A DNA stretch of 64,000 nucleotides. Source: Autumnicola lenta. GTDB lineage: Bacteria; Bacteroidota; Bacteroidia; Flavobacteriales; Flavobacteriaceae. Below are positions 25,607 to 34,360 of this stretch, piece after piece. Position numbers and translations under genes: made by a program. How positions within the stretch are numbered: the first letter of the stretch is position 1; every line of letters starts with the position of its first letter. The notes beneath the pieces are model-generated. The model was not told the DNA's origin, made no database searches, and was given only the letters and a program-made list of their open reading frames with translations. The DNA lies in NCBI RefSeq assembly GCF_031846515.1, contig NZ_JAVRHO010000015.1, forward strand, positions 33,981 to 97,980, given 5' to 3'.

Positions 25607-27760
25607 CTATAAATTGTCTAACTGATTTTGACTTTTATCTTTGCTGATCGTCCAGAAGAACCCAATAAAGAAAAAACGGTCTGCCGGAGGTGTAATTGCT
25701 CTTCCTGCAAAACGGCCGTCTACACCCGGGTTATCAGCATATTCGTAGCCGTGGATGTTTTTGCTTCCCAAAAGGTTGGAAACAGAGAAATACAGGATTT
25801 TCTGCTGACTTATGAGGTATGCCCAATTGAAACTTAGATTGTTGTAAGTACCCGTTTTTTCGTTCATAAATCCGAGAGTGTTGGGGTTTTCGTAAGGCCT
25901 GCCGCTGGAAAAATTATAGGTGAGCCCCACCTGGCTCCGGATATCTTCCAGCCAGTATTTCATGACCAGACTTGCGGAATGATCTGCCACAAAATCTGGT
26001 GTTACTTTTTGAGGATAATTCCTGAAATTCCTTTTTGAATCTATAAAGCTATATGAAAGCCAGTATTCAAAATTCTTCAGGCTCTTATTATCTCTGAAGA
26101 AAATATCCACACCCGTTGCATATCCCGATCCCGAGTTAACAAACGCTGAATTATAAAGCGGTTCTTCGGTATTATATTTAACCAGCTCCTCATAGTCTTT
26201 ATAATATGTTTCCGCACGAAAAGTGTAACCCGGCTTTGACCATTGGTAATTAAAAATATAATGCGTTGCATTTTCCGGGTTAAGATTGTGATCATATTTA
26301 AGGTAGAGGTTTTGCGGCTCCTGCAGGAATTTGCCATAGGCCAGGGAAAATTGTCCTCCTTGTTTCAGCTTATAGGCTAATGACAGACGCGGGGAAACCT
26401 GGAAATCTTCAGACAGATTCAGGTAAGATCCTCTTAGTCCGGCTTTTAATGCGAAATTTTTACTAAAAAGAATATCTCCTTCAGTATAAAACGCATAAAT
26501 AGTACTAGTAAACTCTGAGTTAAATTGTTCTTCCTCCCTGTATTTTTCAGAAAAGTTCTTTAGAAGAGCTTCAGCCCCAAATTTTAGCTTAAAATAGCTG
26601 TTGAATCTTTTAGCAGCACCCATCTTAAGGTTTGCGGCTTTTTCTTCCGAAGAAAGTTGGGCATCATTAATTAACGCATCGTTTGCCGCATGAGAAATAC
26701 TTGCACCAGGATTAACGCTCCATCCATTGCCCAAATTTCCTTTATATGAAGTGTTAGTATAGAAATTACCATTCTTTAGCTTAAATCTCAGAAGATTGGA
26801 ACTGTTAAGATCTGGCTGAAGAATTTCAAAATTGCTGTATTCATAAGCCGAATAAAATTTTAAGAGACCACTTGATAATTGTTTTCTAAAAACCGCTTCT
26901 CCTCCAAGTCCTTCATAGGGCTTTTCAAATTGGGCACTTTTATTATTGGGAATTAATTCTAAATACGGCGCCAGGTTAATATAGCTGGCATTTAGGGACA
27001 AAGAAGATTCTTTCCATTTCTGAACGTGCCCTGCGCCCGCGCCAACGCTCATTATAGAAATGTTAGTCTCGGTTTGGTCGGGCTCGTTAATAGTGTTGAG
27101 CAGCAAAACGCTGGAAAGTGCCTGGCCGTACTCGGCAGAATATCCCCCGGTTGAAAAGGTTATACCATCAAACAGAAAAGGAGAATATCTTCCGCGTGTA
27201 GGTAAATTATTTGCCGAAGCTGCGTAAGGCTGAAAAACCCTTAGCCCGTCTATAAAAACCTGGGTTTCTTCTGCAGTTCCACCTCTTACAAACAACCTTC
27301 CATCCTCACCCACTGTTTGAGTGCCGGGCAGGGTTTGGAGTGCCGCTATAAAATCCCCGGCCACCCCGGCTGTAGTCACAATGTCTAAAGGTTTTAAAAC
27401 AGAGACGCTGGAATTATCCCCGGCAGAAAATGTTCCTGCACTTAGTACTACAGCGTCTAAGGCGCCTACATCTTCGCGCAACACAATTACCAAATCCCGC
27501 ATAGCACTAACCTTTGTACTTTTCTTGAATTCCTGAAAAGAGATAAAGGAAATAACCAAGGTTTTTAGTCCCGTTTCAGATGTTTTAAACTCGAAACTAC
27601 CATCTTCTGCACTTGTAGTCCCGTCATAGGTGCCAGATAAATAAACATTAGCGCCAAAAACAGGATTGTTATGCCTGTCGGTAACCCGGCCATTTACGGT
27701 CTGTTGGGCGTGTAGAAATCCGTAGGACAGAAGTATCAGGAATAGTATTGAAGTTTTCAT
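25607..27760 (-). CDS. TonB-dependent outer-membrane receptor
   Basis: A 717-residue receptor with a signal peptide (cleavage after LHA). It has a carboxypeptidase-regulatory-like domain (VNGRVTDRHNNPVFGANVYL, residues ~22-100), a plug domain (VAGDFIAALQTLPGTQTVGE, RLFVRGGTAEETQVFIDGL) and a beta-barrel to the C-terminus. No SusD-like partner or sugar-active enzyme is adjacent, so it is not a classical polysaccharide locus. The downstream partners are DUF2141 and a TPR-like protein. The substrate is unknown; an iron or small-molecule ligand is possible. Confidence 0.92.
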   Translation of the reverse strand: MKTSILFLILLSYGFLHAQQTVNGRVTDRHNNPVFGANVYLSGTYDGTTSAEDGSFEFKTSETGLKTLVISFISFQEFKKSTKVSAMRDLVIVLREDVGALDAVVLSAGTFSAGDNSSVSVLKPLDIVTTAGVAGDFIAALQTLPGTQTVGEDGRLFVRGGTAEETQVFIDGLRVFQPYAASANNLPTRGRYSPFLFDGITFSTGGYSAEYGQALSSVLLLNTINEPDQTETNISIMSVGAGAGHVQKWKESSLSLNASYINLAPYLELIPNNKSAQFEKPYEGLGGEAVFRKQLSSGLLKFYSAYEYSNFEILQPDLNSSNLLRFKLKNGNFYTNTSYKGNLGNGWSVNPGASISHAANDALINDAQLSSEEKAANLKMGAAKRFNSYFKLKFGAEALLKNFSEKYREEEQFNSEFTSTIYAFYTEGDILFSKNFALKAGLRGSYLNLSEDFQVSPRLSLAYKLKQGGQFSLAYGKFLQEPQNLYLKYDHNLNPENATHYIFNYQWSKPGYTFRAETYYKDYEELVKYNTEEPLYNSAFVNSGSGYATGVDIFFRDNKSLKNFEYWLSYSFIDSKRNFRNYPQKVTPDFVADHSASLVMKYWLEDIRSQVGLTYNFSSGRPYENPNTLGFMNEKTGTYNNLSFNWAYLISQQKILYFSVSNLLGSKNIHGYEYADNPGVDGRFAGRAITPPADRFFFIGFFWTISKDKSQNQLDNL

Positions 27761-27925
27761 CTCATATTGTGTTATAACAACAAATATGTGATGGAAAGTT
27801 ATTCCGGCGAATAAAAGATTGCTGGGTTGTTAAAAATGAAGGTTGAATTGTTTATATATAAACCTTAACGCATCAAACATCGACAAGAACGATAAAGAAC
27901 CGAAATAGTGGGTTAGACCATAGTG

Positions 27926-29230
27926 TTAAACATCATCATCTACTTCCATGATCCGTTTATTGGCTTTAAAAGGGCGAATAATCAACCTTGCGGCTTTATC
28001 GAAGTTTATGTAATTATAAATCCAGTTAAAAAAAGTTACCAACCTGTTCCTGAAGCCAATAAGGAACCACAAATGCACAAACATCCATACAAACCATGCA
28101 GAAAAGCCTCCAAATTTGAGTTTACCCATATCTACCACGGCGCGGTTTCTCCCTACTGTAGCCATGGTACCTTTATCATAATAATCAAAAGGCTCCAGTT
28201 TTTCTCCCTTAACCAGCCTTTTCAGATTTTTGGCCAGATGTTTCCCCTGCTGAATTGCCGGTTGGGCCACCATAGGATGCCCCTTTGGATATTCCTCACT
28301 TTGCATTAGCGCAATATCGCCAATGGCAAAAATATTTTCATAGCCGTTCACCTGGTTAAACGTATTTACCTCGTACCGGTTTGCTTTTTCCACCATAGCC
28401 GAAGCATTTAATCCCTTAACAGGAGCGCCTGTAACCCCCGCGGACCAGATAAACGTTTCTGTTTTTAAAGCCAGGTCGGTATTGGTTTTCACCAGTTCCC
28501 CATCGTAGTTTTCCACCATGGTATTTAAATGGATATGGACACCCAGTTCTTCTAAAAAGCGATGTGCTTTTTTAGAAGATTCCTCGCTCATAGGTGGCAA
28601 AACCCGTGGCAATCCTTCCAGAAGGTGAATATTCATTTCGTTTGGATCAATATCGGGATAATCGTTTGGCACCACATTATTCCTAAGCTCAGCAATGGCG
28701 CCGCTAAGTTCAACGCCTGTTGGACCTGCGCCTACAATCACAAAATTAAGGAGTGCTTTCCTTTTTTCAGCATCATCTGTAATTACGGCCTGTTCCAGGT
28801 TTTCCAGAATTAAACTTCTTATATTTAGCGCCTGCGGAACGGTTTTCATCCACATTCCGTTCTTTTCTATACTTTCATTTCCGAAGAAATTGGTTTTTGA
28901 ACCCGTTGCAATCACCAGGTAATCGTAAGAAATATCGCCAATATTGGTATGGATCAGGTTTTCTTCCGCAGTAATTGAAGAGACTTCGGTAAGCCTGAAA
29001 AAGCATTTTTTGCTATCCCGTGTTATTTTCCTTAAAGGATAGGCGATAGAATCGGGCTCCAAACTGGCTGTGGATACCTGGTACAATAAAGGCTGAAAAG
29101 TGTGGTAATTATGCCTGTCCAGCAAAACCAGCTGAAAATCTTCCTTAAGCAGTTTTCTTGCAAGTGCCATCCCGGCAAAACCTCCTCCAATTATTACTAC
29201 CCGGGGCAAATCGCTATGGGGAATATTCAT
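27926..29230 (-). CDS. Type II NADH dehydrogenase (NDH-2-like FAD oxidoreductase)
   Basis: A 434-residue flavoprotein that passes electrons from NADH to quinone without pumping protons. The FAD-binding motif VVIIGGGFAGMALARKLL is at residues ~11-28 and the NAD-binding motif FVIVGAGPTGVELSGAIAEL near residue 163. FAIGDIALM near residue 300 closes the FAD site. A hydrophobic C-terminal part (WFVWMFVHLWFLIGF) anchors it to the inner membrane. Single leftward gene, divergent from the sigma factor. The related sulfide:quinone reductases lack this C-terminal pattern. Confidence 0.9.
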   Translation of the reverse strand: MNIPHSDLPRVVIIGGGFAGMALARKLLKEDFQLVLLDRHNYHTFQPLLYQVSTASLEPDSIAYPLRKITRDSKKCFFRLTEVSSITAEENLIHTNIGDISYDYLVIATGSKTNFFGNESIEKNGMWMKTVPQALNIRSLILENLEQAVITDDAEKRKALLNFVIVGAGPTGVELSGAIAELRNNVVPNDYPDIDPNEMNIHLLEGLPRVLPPMSEESSKKAHRFLEELGVHIHLNTMVENYDGELVKTNTDLALKTETFIWSAGVTGAPVKGLNASAMVEKANRYEVNTFNQVNGYENIFAIGDIALMQSEEYPKGHPMVAQPAIQQGKHLAKNLKRLVKGEKLEPFDYYDKGTMATVGRNRAVVDMGKLKFGGFSAWFVWMFVHLWFLIGFRNRLVTFFNWIYNYINFDKAARLIIRPFKANKRIMEVDDDV

Positions 29231-29364
29231 ATATCAAAACGTTTAAATCCTAATTTAAGGCTTATCCTGCTCTGGAAGAAAAATTCCCTGCTCATTAACT
29301 ATAATTTATAGTTTTTTGTAACATTGTATCTCTTCAGGCTACATATAACAGCTAACCAAGTAAT

Positions 29365-29859
29365 GTGGATAAGGACCTAGAACATCAGTTTGTTACCAAT
29401 CTGGAAAAACACCAGAATATTGCGCACAAAATATGTCGCATTTACACAAATGATCAGGCTTCGCACAACGATTTATTCCAGGAAATTACAATTCAGCTTT
29501 GGAAAGCTTATCCAAAATTTCGTGGAGATGCCAAGTTTAGTACCTGGATGTACAGGGTCGCCCTAAATACTGCAATTACGCTTTATCGTAAGAAAAAGCG
29601 CGGAATTCAGACTCAGGACTACGACACTGTCCATTTCAAAATTAAAGCGGAAGAGTATGATGATGAAGCAGAGCAGCAGATTAAGTTGATGTATGACGCC
29701 ATAAAAGAATTAAATGATATTGAAAAAGCCCTGGTTTTTTTATACCTGGAAGACAAAAATTACCGTGAGATATCTGAAACCCTTGGGATATCTGAAGTAA
29801 ATGCAAGAGTGAAAATGAATAGGGTGAAAACAAAGTTGAGAACAATATTAAATCCTTAG
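29365..29859 (+). CDS. ECF-type RNA polymerase sigma factor
   Basis: A 164-residue sigma-70 family factor with region 2 (HNDLFQEITIQLWKAYPKF, WMYRVALNTAITLYRKKKR) and region 4 (ALVFLYLEDKNYREISETL, ISEVNARVKMNRVKTKL). It starts at GTG 29365; an overlapping ATG at 29363 runs into a stop after five codons. The next gene begins a few bases later and encodes a four-TM protein that could be its anti-sigma or signal partner. Regulated genes are unknown. Confidence 0.92.
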   Translation: MDKDLEHQFVTNLEKHQNIAHKICRIYTNDQASHNDLFQEITIQLWKAYPKFRGDAKFSTWMYRVALNTAITLYRKKKRGIQTQDYDTVHFKIKAEEYDDEAEQQIKLMYDAIKELNDIEKALVFLYLEDKNYREISETLGISEVNARVKMNRVKTKLRTILNP

Positions 29860-29866
29860 AAAGTTG

Positions 29867-30505
29867 ATGGATGGATTGGATTTATTAAAGAAAAACTGGA
29901 AAAAGCAGGAAGAAAACCTTCCGCACCTTTCCTATGATGATATTTATAAAATGATTTGGAAGAAGTCTTCTTCTATTGTTAAATGGATATTTATCATCAG
30001 TATTATCGAATTCCTTCTGGGCACGCTGTTAAGCATTGCCCTGGCCGATAAGGAATACTGGCAGCAAATGGAAACGCTGCACCTTAAAGAATTTATGATT
30101 TTTGCAGAAGTAATTAGCTATCCTATTACCTTGTACTTTATCTACCGGTTTTATAAAAATTACAAAAAGATCTCGTCTACAGATAGTGCTTCAAAACTAA
30201 TGCGCGATATTCTAAAAACAAGAAAAACAGTAAAATTCTATATTGCTTACGTATTAATTTCCATAGCCATAATTTCCATGGTTTCCGTGTATATTTTACT
30301 GCACTATCACGTCCTGGAAGTAAACGCAGACGATGCATCAAAATACGTTTTTGATACGGTAGACTGGATTAAAATGATTGCAATTCTAAGCATTGCACTT
30401 ATTTTACTTCTGGGCGTTATCTGGTTATTCTATAAATTACTCTACGGAATTCTTTTAAAAAGACTAAACCGTAACTATAAGGAGCTGAAGAATCTGGATG
30501 TTTGA
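29867..30505 (+). CDS. Four-TM protein, possible partner of the ECF sigma factor
   Basis: A 212-residue protein (ATG at 29867; a TTG one codon earlier is also open). A soluble N-terminus (KKNWKKQEENLPHLSYDDIY) is followed by four TM segments at about residues 36-58, 77-98, 124-146 and 167-195, with a basic C-terminal tail. It follows the sigma gene by 7 bases. The short cytoplasmic N-terminus before a membrane domain fits a membrane-tethered regulator, but no known anti-sigma motif is seen. Function unknown; the pairing is inference. Confidence 0.82.
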   Translation: MDGLDLLKKNWKKQEENLPHLSYDDIYKMIWKKSSSIVKWIFIISIIEFLLGTLLSIALADKEYWQQMETLHLKEFMIFAEVISYPITLYFIYRFYKNYKKISSTDSASKLMRDILKTRKTVKFYIAYVLISIAIISMVSVYILLHYHVLEVNADDASKYVFDTVDWIKMIAILSIALILLLGVIWLFYKLLYGILLKRLNRNYKELKNLDV

Positions 30506-30511
30506 ATTTAA

Positions 30512-30588
30512 GTTTGGAGTTTGGAGTTCGGAGTTCGGAGTTCGGAGTTCGGAGTTTGAAGTTTGAAGTTTGAAGTTCGGAGTTTGGA
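30512..30588 (+). repeat. Tandem 7-nt array, GGAGTTC/GGAGTTT/GAAGTTT units (about 11)
   Basis: Eleven near-perfect heptads with C/T and G/A changes at fixed positions. It begins just after the stop codon of the four-TM protein gene. Confidence 0.9.
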
Positions 30589-30710
30589 CCTAAAGTTAAA
30601 GCTTTAATAGCTATCTCTTCGTTGTACCCTCTGCGCAAATCTGCGATATCTGCGGGAGAAATTTGAGAACCTATTTTTAAAGTTTGCAGTTAAATTTATA
30701 ACATAGATCA

Positions 30711-30730
30711 AAAATGTCAATTTTCGACCT
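30711..30730 (+). repeat. Dispersed motif M, copy 2
   Basis: AAAATGTCAATTTTCGACCT, a full-length copy, inside composite unit 1. Confidence 0.8.
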
Positions 30731-30738
30731 TCATAAAA

Positions 30739-30813
30739 GAGTTCGGAGTTGGAGTTTGGAGTTCGGAGTTCGGAGTTCGGAGTTCGGAGTTCGGAGTTCG
30801 GAGTTCGGAGTTT
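30739..30813 (+). repeat. Tandem 7-nt array, GGAGTTC units (about 10)
   Basis: Mostly perfect GGAGTTC heptads, more uniform than the first array. It differs greatly in length from the matching place in copy 2 (31081-31109), which points to repeat-number change. Confidence 0.9.
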
Positions 30814-30943
30814 AAAAAAGTTAAAAAGGGAAAGAGTTAAAGAGGGAAAAAGTTATCTTCTTGGAAACAATCAATAGGTTTCTCTCTTGAACTTGTTTTG
30901 TGGGTTGTCTTTGTATTCTGGTGAATTGTGAGGTTAGGAAAAT

Positions 30944-31240
30944 GCTTTAATAGCTGCATCTTCGTTTGTACCCTCTGCGCAAATCTGCGATATCTGCGGG
31001 AGAAATCTGAGAACCATTTTTAAAGTTTGCAGTTAAATTTATAACACAGATCAAAAATGTCAATTTTCGACCTTGAGAAAAGAGTTTGCAGTTCGGGGTT
31101 TGGAGTTCAAAAAGTTAAAAAGGGAAAGAGTTAAGGAGGGAAAAAGTTATCTTCTTGGAAACAATCAATAGGTATCTCTCTTGAACTTGTTTTGTGGATA
31201 GTACTTTTTCTTCTGATGAATTGTGAGGTTAGGAAAATTT
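30944..31240 (+). repeat. Composite repeat unit, copy 2
   Basis: Direct tandem copy of 30601-30943 with the same order: CTGCG box (30976-31001), motif M (31054-31073), a much shorter heptad tract (31081-31109), then the purine-rich GTTAAAAAGGGAAAGAG segment. Confidence 0.88.
31054..31073 (+). repeat. Dispersed motif M, copy 3
   Basis: AAAATGTCAATTTTCGACCT, identical to copy 2, inside composite unit 2. Confidence 0.8.
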
Positions 31241-31275
31241 TTCCTCTCTTCTCTTTCCTCTAAAAGTCAACCTCA

Positions 31276-31295
31276 AAAATGCCAATTTTCGACCT
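31276..31295 (+). repeat. Dispersed motif M, copy 4
   Basis: AAAATGCCAATTTTCGACCT preceded by CCTCA; a solo copy after the tandem units, 35 bases before the end of the acyltransferase gene. Confidence 0.8.
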
Positions 31296-31329
31296 TCAGA
31301 AATACAGAATCTAAAATTTAAAATAATTT

Positions 31330-32127
31330 TCAGTATTCCCTTTTCTTATTAAGCTCTTCCATAGTGTTTAAAGCTTCCGTAGGGATCACTTTTGAAAAGG
31401 AAGCGTGCTGCTCTATTGCATATTCCAGTTTTTCAACAATTTCCTCTATAGATTCGTTATCATAATTGATTTCTAAAGGCTGCTTTATCTGAAATGATTG
31501 CAGTATTCCGCGTTTTTTGATGCGCAGCCCCTTTTTATCAAAAGATCTCCGAAAACCATCAATTACAATAGGAATAACAATAGGTTTATAATTTTTAATA
31601 ATATGGGCCGTTCCTTTTCTAATGGGCTTAAAAGGTTTTGTTGTGCCTTGCGGAAAGGTGATTACCCAGCCGTCATTTAAAGCATCTGCAATATTTTCAG
31701 AATCCTGCGGATTCACATTCCGCTGAATTTCCTTTCCTTTTTCCCGCCAGGTTCTTTCTACCGTAATTGCACCGCCGTAGGCCATTATCCTGGTGAGCAA
31801 ACCCGCCTGCATAGTCTCTTTTGCAGCTACATAATAAATATTAAGTTTTGGATTCCAGATATATCCCACATTTTTAATGGAATCTACCCTCCCGCTCAAA
31901 CTGGCATTAAAAACATGGAACATGGCCACTACATCTGCAAAATAGGTCTGATGGTTCGATACAAAAAGAACGTTGGTATCAGGAAGATTCTTTATAATAT
32001 CAGATCCTTCAATTTTTAGTTCGTTAAAGCCGCGGTATCTCCTGTGGGTAAGCAAACCAAATATGCGAATAAGCCACTTCTTCAGAAATAAAATATGTCC
32101 AAACGGATTTTTTTTAAAAAGGCCCAT
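31330..32127 (-). CDS. 1-acyl-glycerol-3-phosphate acyltransferase (PlsC-like)
   Basis: A 265-residue PlsC-family acyltransferase with the catalytic motif FVSNHQTYFADVV (NHx4D, near residue 60) and a second motif ITFPQGTTKPFKPIRKGTAH near residue 157 that binds the phosphate. It makes phosphatidate from lysophosphatidate, or acylates a related lipid, at the inner membrane. The usual EG in FPEGT is QG here (FPQGT), a mild change also seen elsewhere. Monocistronic leftward gene bordering the repeat locus. Confidence 0.85.
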   Translation of the reverse strand: MGLFKKNPFGHILFLKKWLIRIFGLLTHRRYRGFNELKIEGSDIIKNLPDTNVLFVSNHQTYFADVVAMFHVFNASLSGRVDSIKNVGYIWNPKLNIYYVAAKETMQAGLLTRIMAYGGAITVERTWREKGKEIQRNVNPQDSENIADALNDGWVITFPQGTTKPFKPIRKGTAHIIKNYKPIVIPIVIDGFRRSFDKKGLRIKKRGILQSFQIKQPLEINYDNESIEEIVEKLEYAIEQHASFSKVIPTEALNTMEELNKKREY

Positions 32128-32201
32128 TATCTGAAACTACAAATTATAACTAGTTTTTAGAAACATATTTTTAAACGGAGGCAAATATAATGATTAGTTC
32201 C

Positions 32202-32843
32202 TTACAGGACCTTCACCAGCATTTCCTTTATTTCACTCAGCATCATTCCTGTGGCACCCCAAACGATATGACCATTAAGGCTGAAAGCCGGTACTTCTAC
32301 ATTTTTAGCATAGGACGTGCTTAGCACTTGTTTTACCATATTATTTTCGTCCAGAAAATGCTCAAGGTCGACTTCAAGGATATCTTCTACTTCAGATTCC
32401 TGCGCAACCAGAACCGGCGTAGTTTCCATAATCCCAATAAAAGGATGAACCCAGAAGTTACTAGGGGGAATATAAAGTTTTGTCAGTTCTTTAATAACCG
32501 TTACTGCTTTTGCAGGAACTCCTACCTCTTCTTCTGTTTCCCGAAGTGCAGTTTCTGAAAGATCCTTATCCTCCTCTTCCACCCTTCCGCCGGGAAAACC
32601 GACCTGATTGGAATGAACGCCCCTATAGGTTTTCCTTAAAATTAAAACCAGTTTGGTTTGTGAAAGCTCATCAGGATAAAAAAGTGCCAAAACACCTGCT
32701 TCGTTCGGTTTTTGCTTTTCAATATCAACATTGGCAAGCTCCTGTATTCTCATTAGAGGAGCTAATTTATGATGTGCAGCCTCTCCCGGTAATTCAATTT
32801 TTTTTAATTTTGATATCTTAGATTTAAAGATTTTGAATTCCAT
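32202..32843 (-). CDS. NUDIX hydrolase, probable CoA pyrophosphatase
   Basis: A 213-residue NUDIX protein with the full box in GFPGGRVEEEDKDLSETALR continuing into ETEEEVG (near residues 88-112). The preceding LRKTYRGVHSNQVGFPGG matches the CoA-diphosphatase subgroup signature, so it likely cleaves CoA or oxidised CoA to 4'-phosphopantetheine and 3',5'-ADP. The N-terminus (PGEAAHHKLAPLMRIQELAN) is conserved in this subgroup, which supports the start at 32843. That ATG overlaps the divergent ATG of the cyclophilin gene (CATG at 32841-32844). Confidence 0.88.
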   Translation of the reverse strand: MEFKIFKSKISKLKKIELPGEAAHHKLAPLMRIQELANVDIEKQKPNEAGVLALFYPDELSQTKLVLILRKTYRGVHSNQVGFPGGRVEEEDKDLSETALRETEEEVGVPAKAVTVIKELTKLYIPPSNFWVHPFIGIMETTPVLVAQESEVEDILEVDLEHFLDENNMVKQVLSTSYAKNVEVPAFSLNGHIVWGATGMMLSEIKEMLVKVL

Positions 32844-33582
32844 GAGATATAGCCTTTCAATAATTGCCGGTTTTCTGATTCTTTTTTTTGCAAGTTGTGA
32901 AGATAAGAATTCTTCTCAGAAAAGTGCTGCCGAAACTGTAGCCGAGAAAATGGAGAATGATAGTACAGCAATAGACGTTGCCAAAGATTATACAGAAGAA
33001 GAAAAAATAGAAGAAAAGGGGCTGGGAGAAGCTTATCCTATTCCGCAGGAAGAACTTATTCCGTTCTTAACTCAATATGGGAAGGAAAATCAGGAAAACC
33101 GGGTAAGGATCGTTACCAGTTTTGGTGATATCGAGGTTACGTTGTTTCGGGACACTCCTTTGCACCGGGCAAATTTTATAATGCTGGTTAAAAATGGCTA
33201 TTTTGACAATACTTATTTTCATAGGGTTGCACCTGGATTCGTGATTCAGGGAGGAAATTCTGATAACGAAGCTACTTACGAAATGAGGCAGGATGTTGGC
33301 AATTATTTAATCCCAAGTGAATTTGATGCCGGCCATAGGCACACTTATGGCGCATTTTCCGCAGCAAAATACAGTGAACAAAATGTAAGCAAAGCTTCTT
33401 CTCCTTTCGAATTTTTTATCGTGGTAGACAAAGGTGGATCACCTCACCTGAATAATGACCACACTGTCTTTGGCAAAGTTACCAGTGGAATGGACGTAGC
33501 TGAAAAAATTGCTCAGGTAGAAACTGGCCAGTCAGAATGGCCTATTGACAATATTTATATGGATGTAGAAATCATTGAATAA
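32842..33582 (+). CDS. Cyclophilin-type peptidylprolyl isomerase lipoprotein
   Basis: A 246-residue protein with a lipoprotein signal (FFASC, lipid Cys near residue 19), an acidic linker, and a cyclophilin domain from about residue 83 on. Motifs: VTSFGDIEVTLFRDTPLHRA, YFHRVAPGFVIQGG, and PHLNNDHTVFGKV near the end. It speeds proline isomerisation in protein folding in the periplasm. The start is set at the ATG 32842, since an upstream TTG would add only three residues before the signal. A perfect TAATTTTG box (32805-32812) lies 30 bases upstream, inside the NUDIX gene, with no good TTG at -33. Confidence 0.9.
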   Translation: MRYSLSIIAGFLILFFASCEDKNSSQKSAAETVAEKMENDSTAIDVAKDYTEEEKIEEKGLGEAYPIPQEELIPFLTQYGKENQENRVRIVTSFGDIEVTLFRDTPLHRANFIMLVKNGYFDNTYFHRVAPGFVIQGGNSDNEATYEMRQDVGNYLIPSEFDAGHRHTYGAFSAAKYSEQNVSKASSPFEFFIVVDKGGSPHLNNDHTVFGKVTSGMDVAEKIAQVETGQSEWPIDNIYMDVEIIE

Positions 33583-33612
33583 CATGTGGTCTTCAGGAGT
33601 GGTTTTTACTTC

Positions 33613-34326
33613 TTACCGTTGCGTATAATAATTGTAATCAGAAATTACCCGGTTTAAAAATTCCATCGGCCTCTCTTCATATTCTACATCCATTAATGCG
33701 GAAACCTTTAATGCAAGGGACAAGATAATGTTATGATTTCCGTTTGCTCTCGCCTTCCTATAAATTTCTTTAATTTCCTGAATATCTGAATCGTTTAAAA
33801 CCGTTACCTGTGAATATTTAGGAGTGTAATTGCCGGGCAAATCAACGGCAAGGGTATTTTCTATTCCCATACGTTGTCTTTCAGATATTACCGTGGTCTT
33901 TGCCGCTAGATCACCAAGCCGCTGACCTTTACCATTTATCAAAATCATTACTACTGCCACAGCCCCGCTGGTTAAAGTAATATCAATAAATCTAAGCAGC
34001 CACCTTATGAGATAATTCGAAAAAGCAGGGCGGGAACCATCTTCTTTTACCACTCTTAAGTGCATGGTTGCTTTCCCCGGAGTTTGCCCGTCCCAGAATG
34101 TTTCCCAAAGAAGGTAGTAGAGAAAAACAGGTAAGCCCAACACCAGATAATACATCCAGGTACCTCCGCTGTCCAAATCTGTTCCCGAAATTATAAGCCC
34201 GGTTATGATGGTGTAGAGGATGAGTATAAAAGTATCTACAATATAAGCAACTATGCGTTCTCCAATCCCGGCCACATTCTGTTTTATACTAATATTTTGA
34301 GCCGTTTCTATTTGAAAATTATCCAT
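33613..34326 (-). CDS. RDD-family membrane protein
   Basis: A 237-residue protein with an RDD domain (residues ~17-135): three TM segments, the Arg in GIGERIVAYIVDTFILILY and the Asp motif LRFIDITLT, with LLWETFWDGQTPGKATMHLR in between. The C-terminal ~80 residues are soluble and end in a helical part (EIYRKARANGNHNIILSLAL). It is divergent from the SpoIIM-DUF4129-MoxR-DUF58 operon with 34 bases between the starts; RDD proteins accompany this cluster in many bacteria, so it is probably part of the same membrane system. Confidence 0.9.
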   Translation of the reverse strand: MDNFQIETAQNISIKQNVAGIGERIVAYIVDTFILILYTIITGLIISGTDLDSGGTWMYYLVLGLPVFLYYLLWETFWDGQTPGKATMHLRVVKEDGSRPAFSNYLIRWLLRFIDITLTSGAVAVVMILINGKGQRLGDLAAKTTVISERQRMGIENTLAVDLPGNYTPKYSQVTVLNDSDIQEIKEIYRKARANGNHNIILSLALKVSALMDVEYEERPMEFLNRVISDYNYYTQR

Positions 34327-34360
34327 TTAATCTGTTACTTTGAGTTCTAATTGGGAAACT

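Larger units (their letters stand above)
30601..30943 (+). repeat. Composite repeat unit, copy 1
   Basis: Order inside: a 26-nt box with three CTGCG repeats (30632-30657), motif M (30711-30730), a 7-nt array (30739-30813) and a GTTAAAAAGGGAAAGAG-containing segment (30814-30943). It is repeated at 30944-31240 with about 90% or higher identity by eye outside the array. Confidence 0.88.
30506..31329. other. 824-base gene-free repeat locus
   Basis: No credible gene. The region contains a 7-nt tandem array (30512-30588), two copies of a ~300-340-base unit (30601-30943 and 30944-31240) and a final solo motif M (31276-31295). The reading frames across it are by-products of the 7-nt repeat. The components are listed separately. 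Confidence 0.85.

Noticed and set aside
25607..27760. SusC-type polysaccharide utilisation locus
   Set aside because: No SusD-like gene, glycoside hydrolase or hybrid sensor is near; the partners are DUF2141 and a TPR-like protein.
30417..30638. Open frame on the minus strand with repeated LRTPNSE words
   Set aside because: It is produced by the GGAGTTC heptad array (7-nt period gives a 7-residue repeat in any frame) and overlaps the end of the four-TM gene; no start context or homologue pattern.
30512..31295. Possible CRISPR array
   Set aside because: Repeats are 7-nt tandem units or a two-copy 340-base unit; there is no regular repeat-spacer pattern of ~30 nt and no cas gene in the window.
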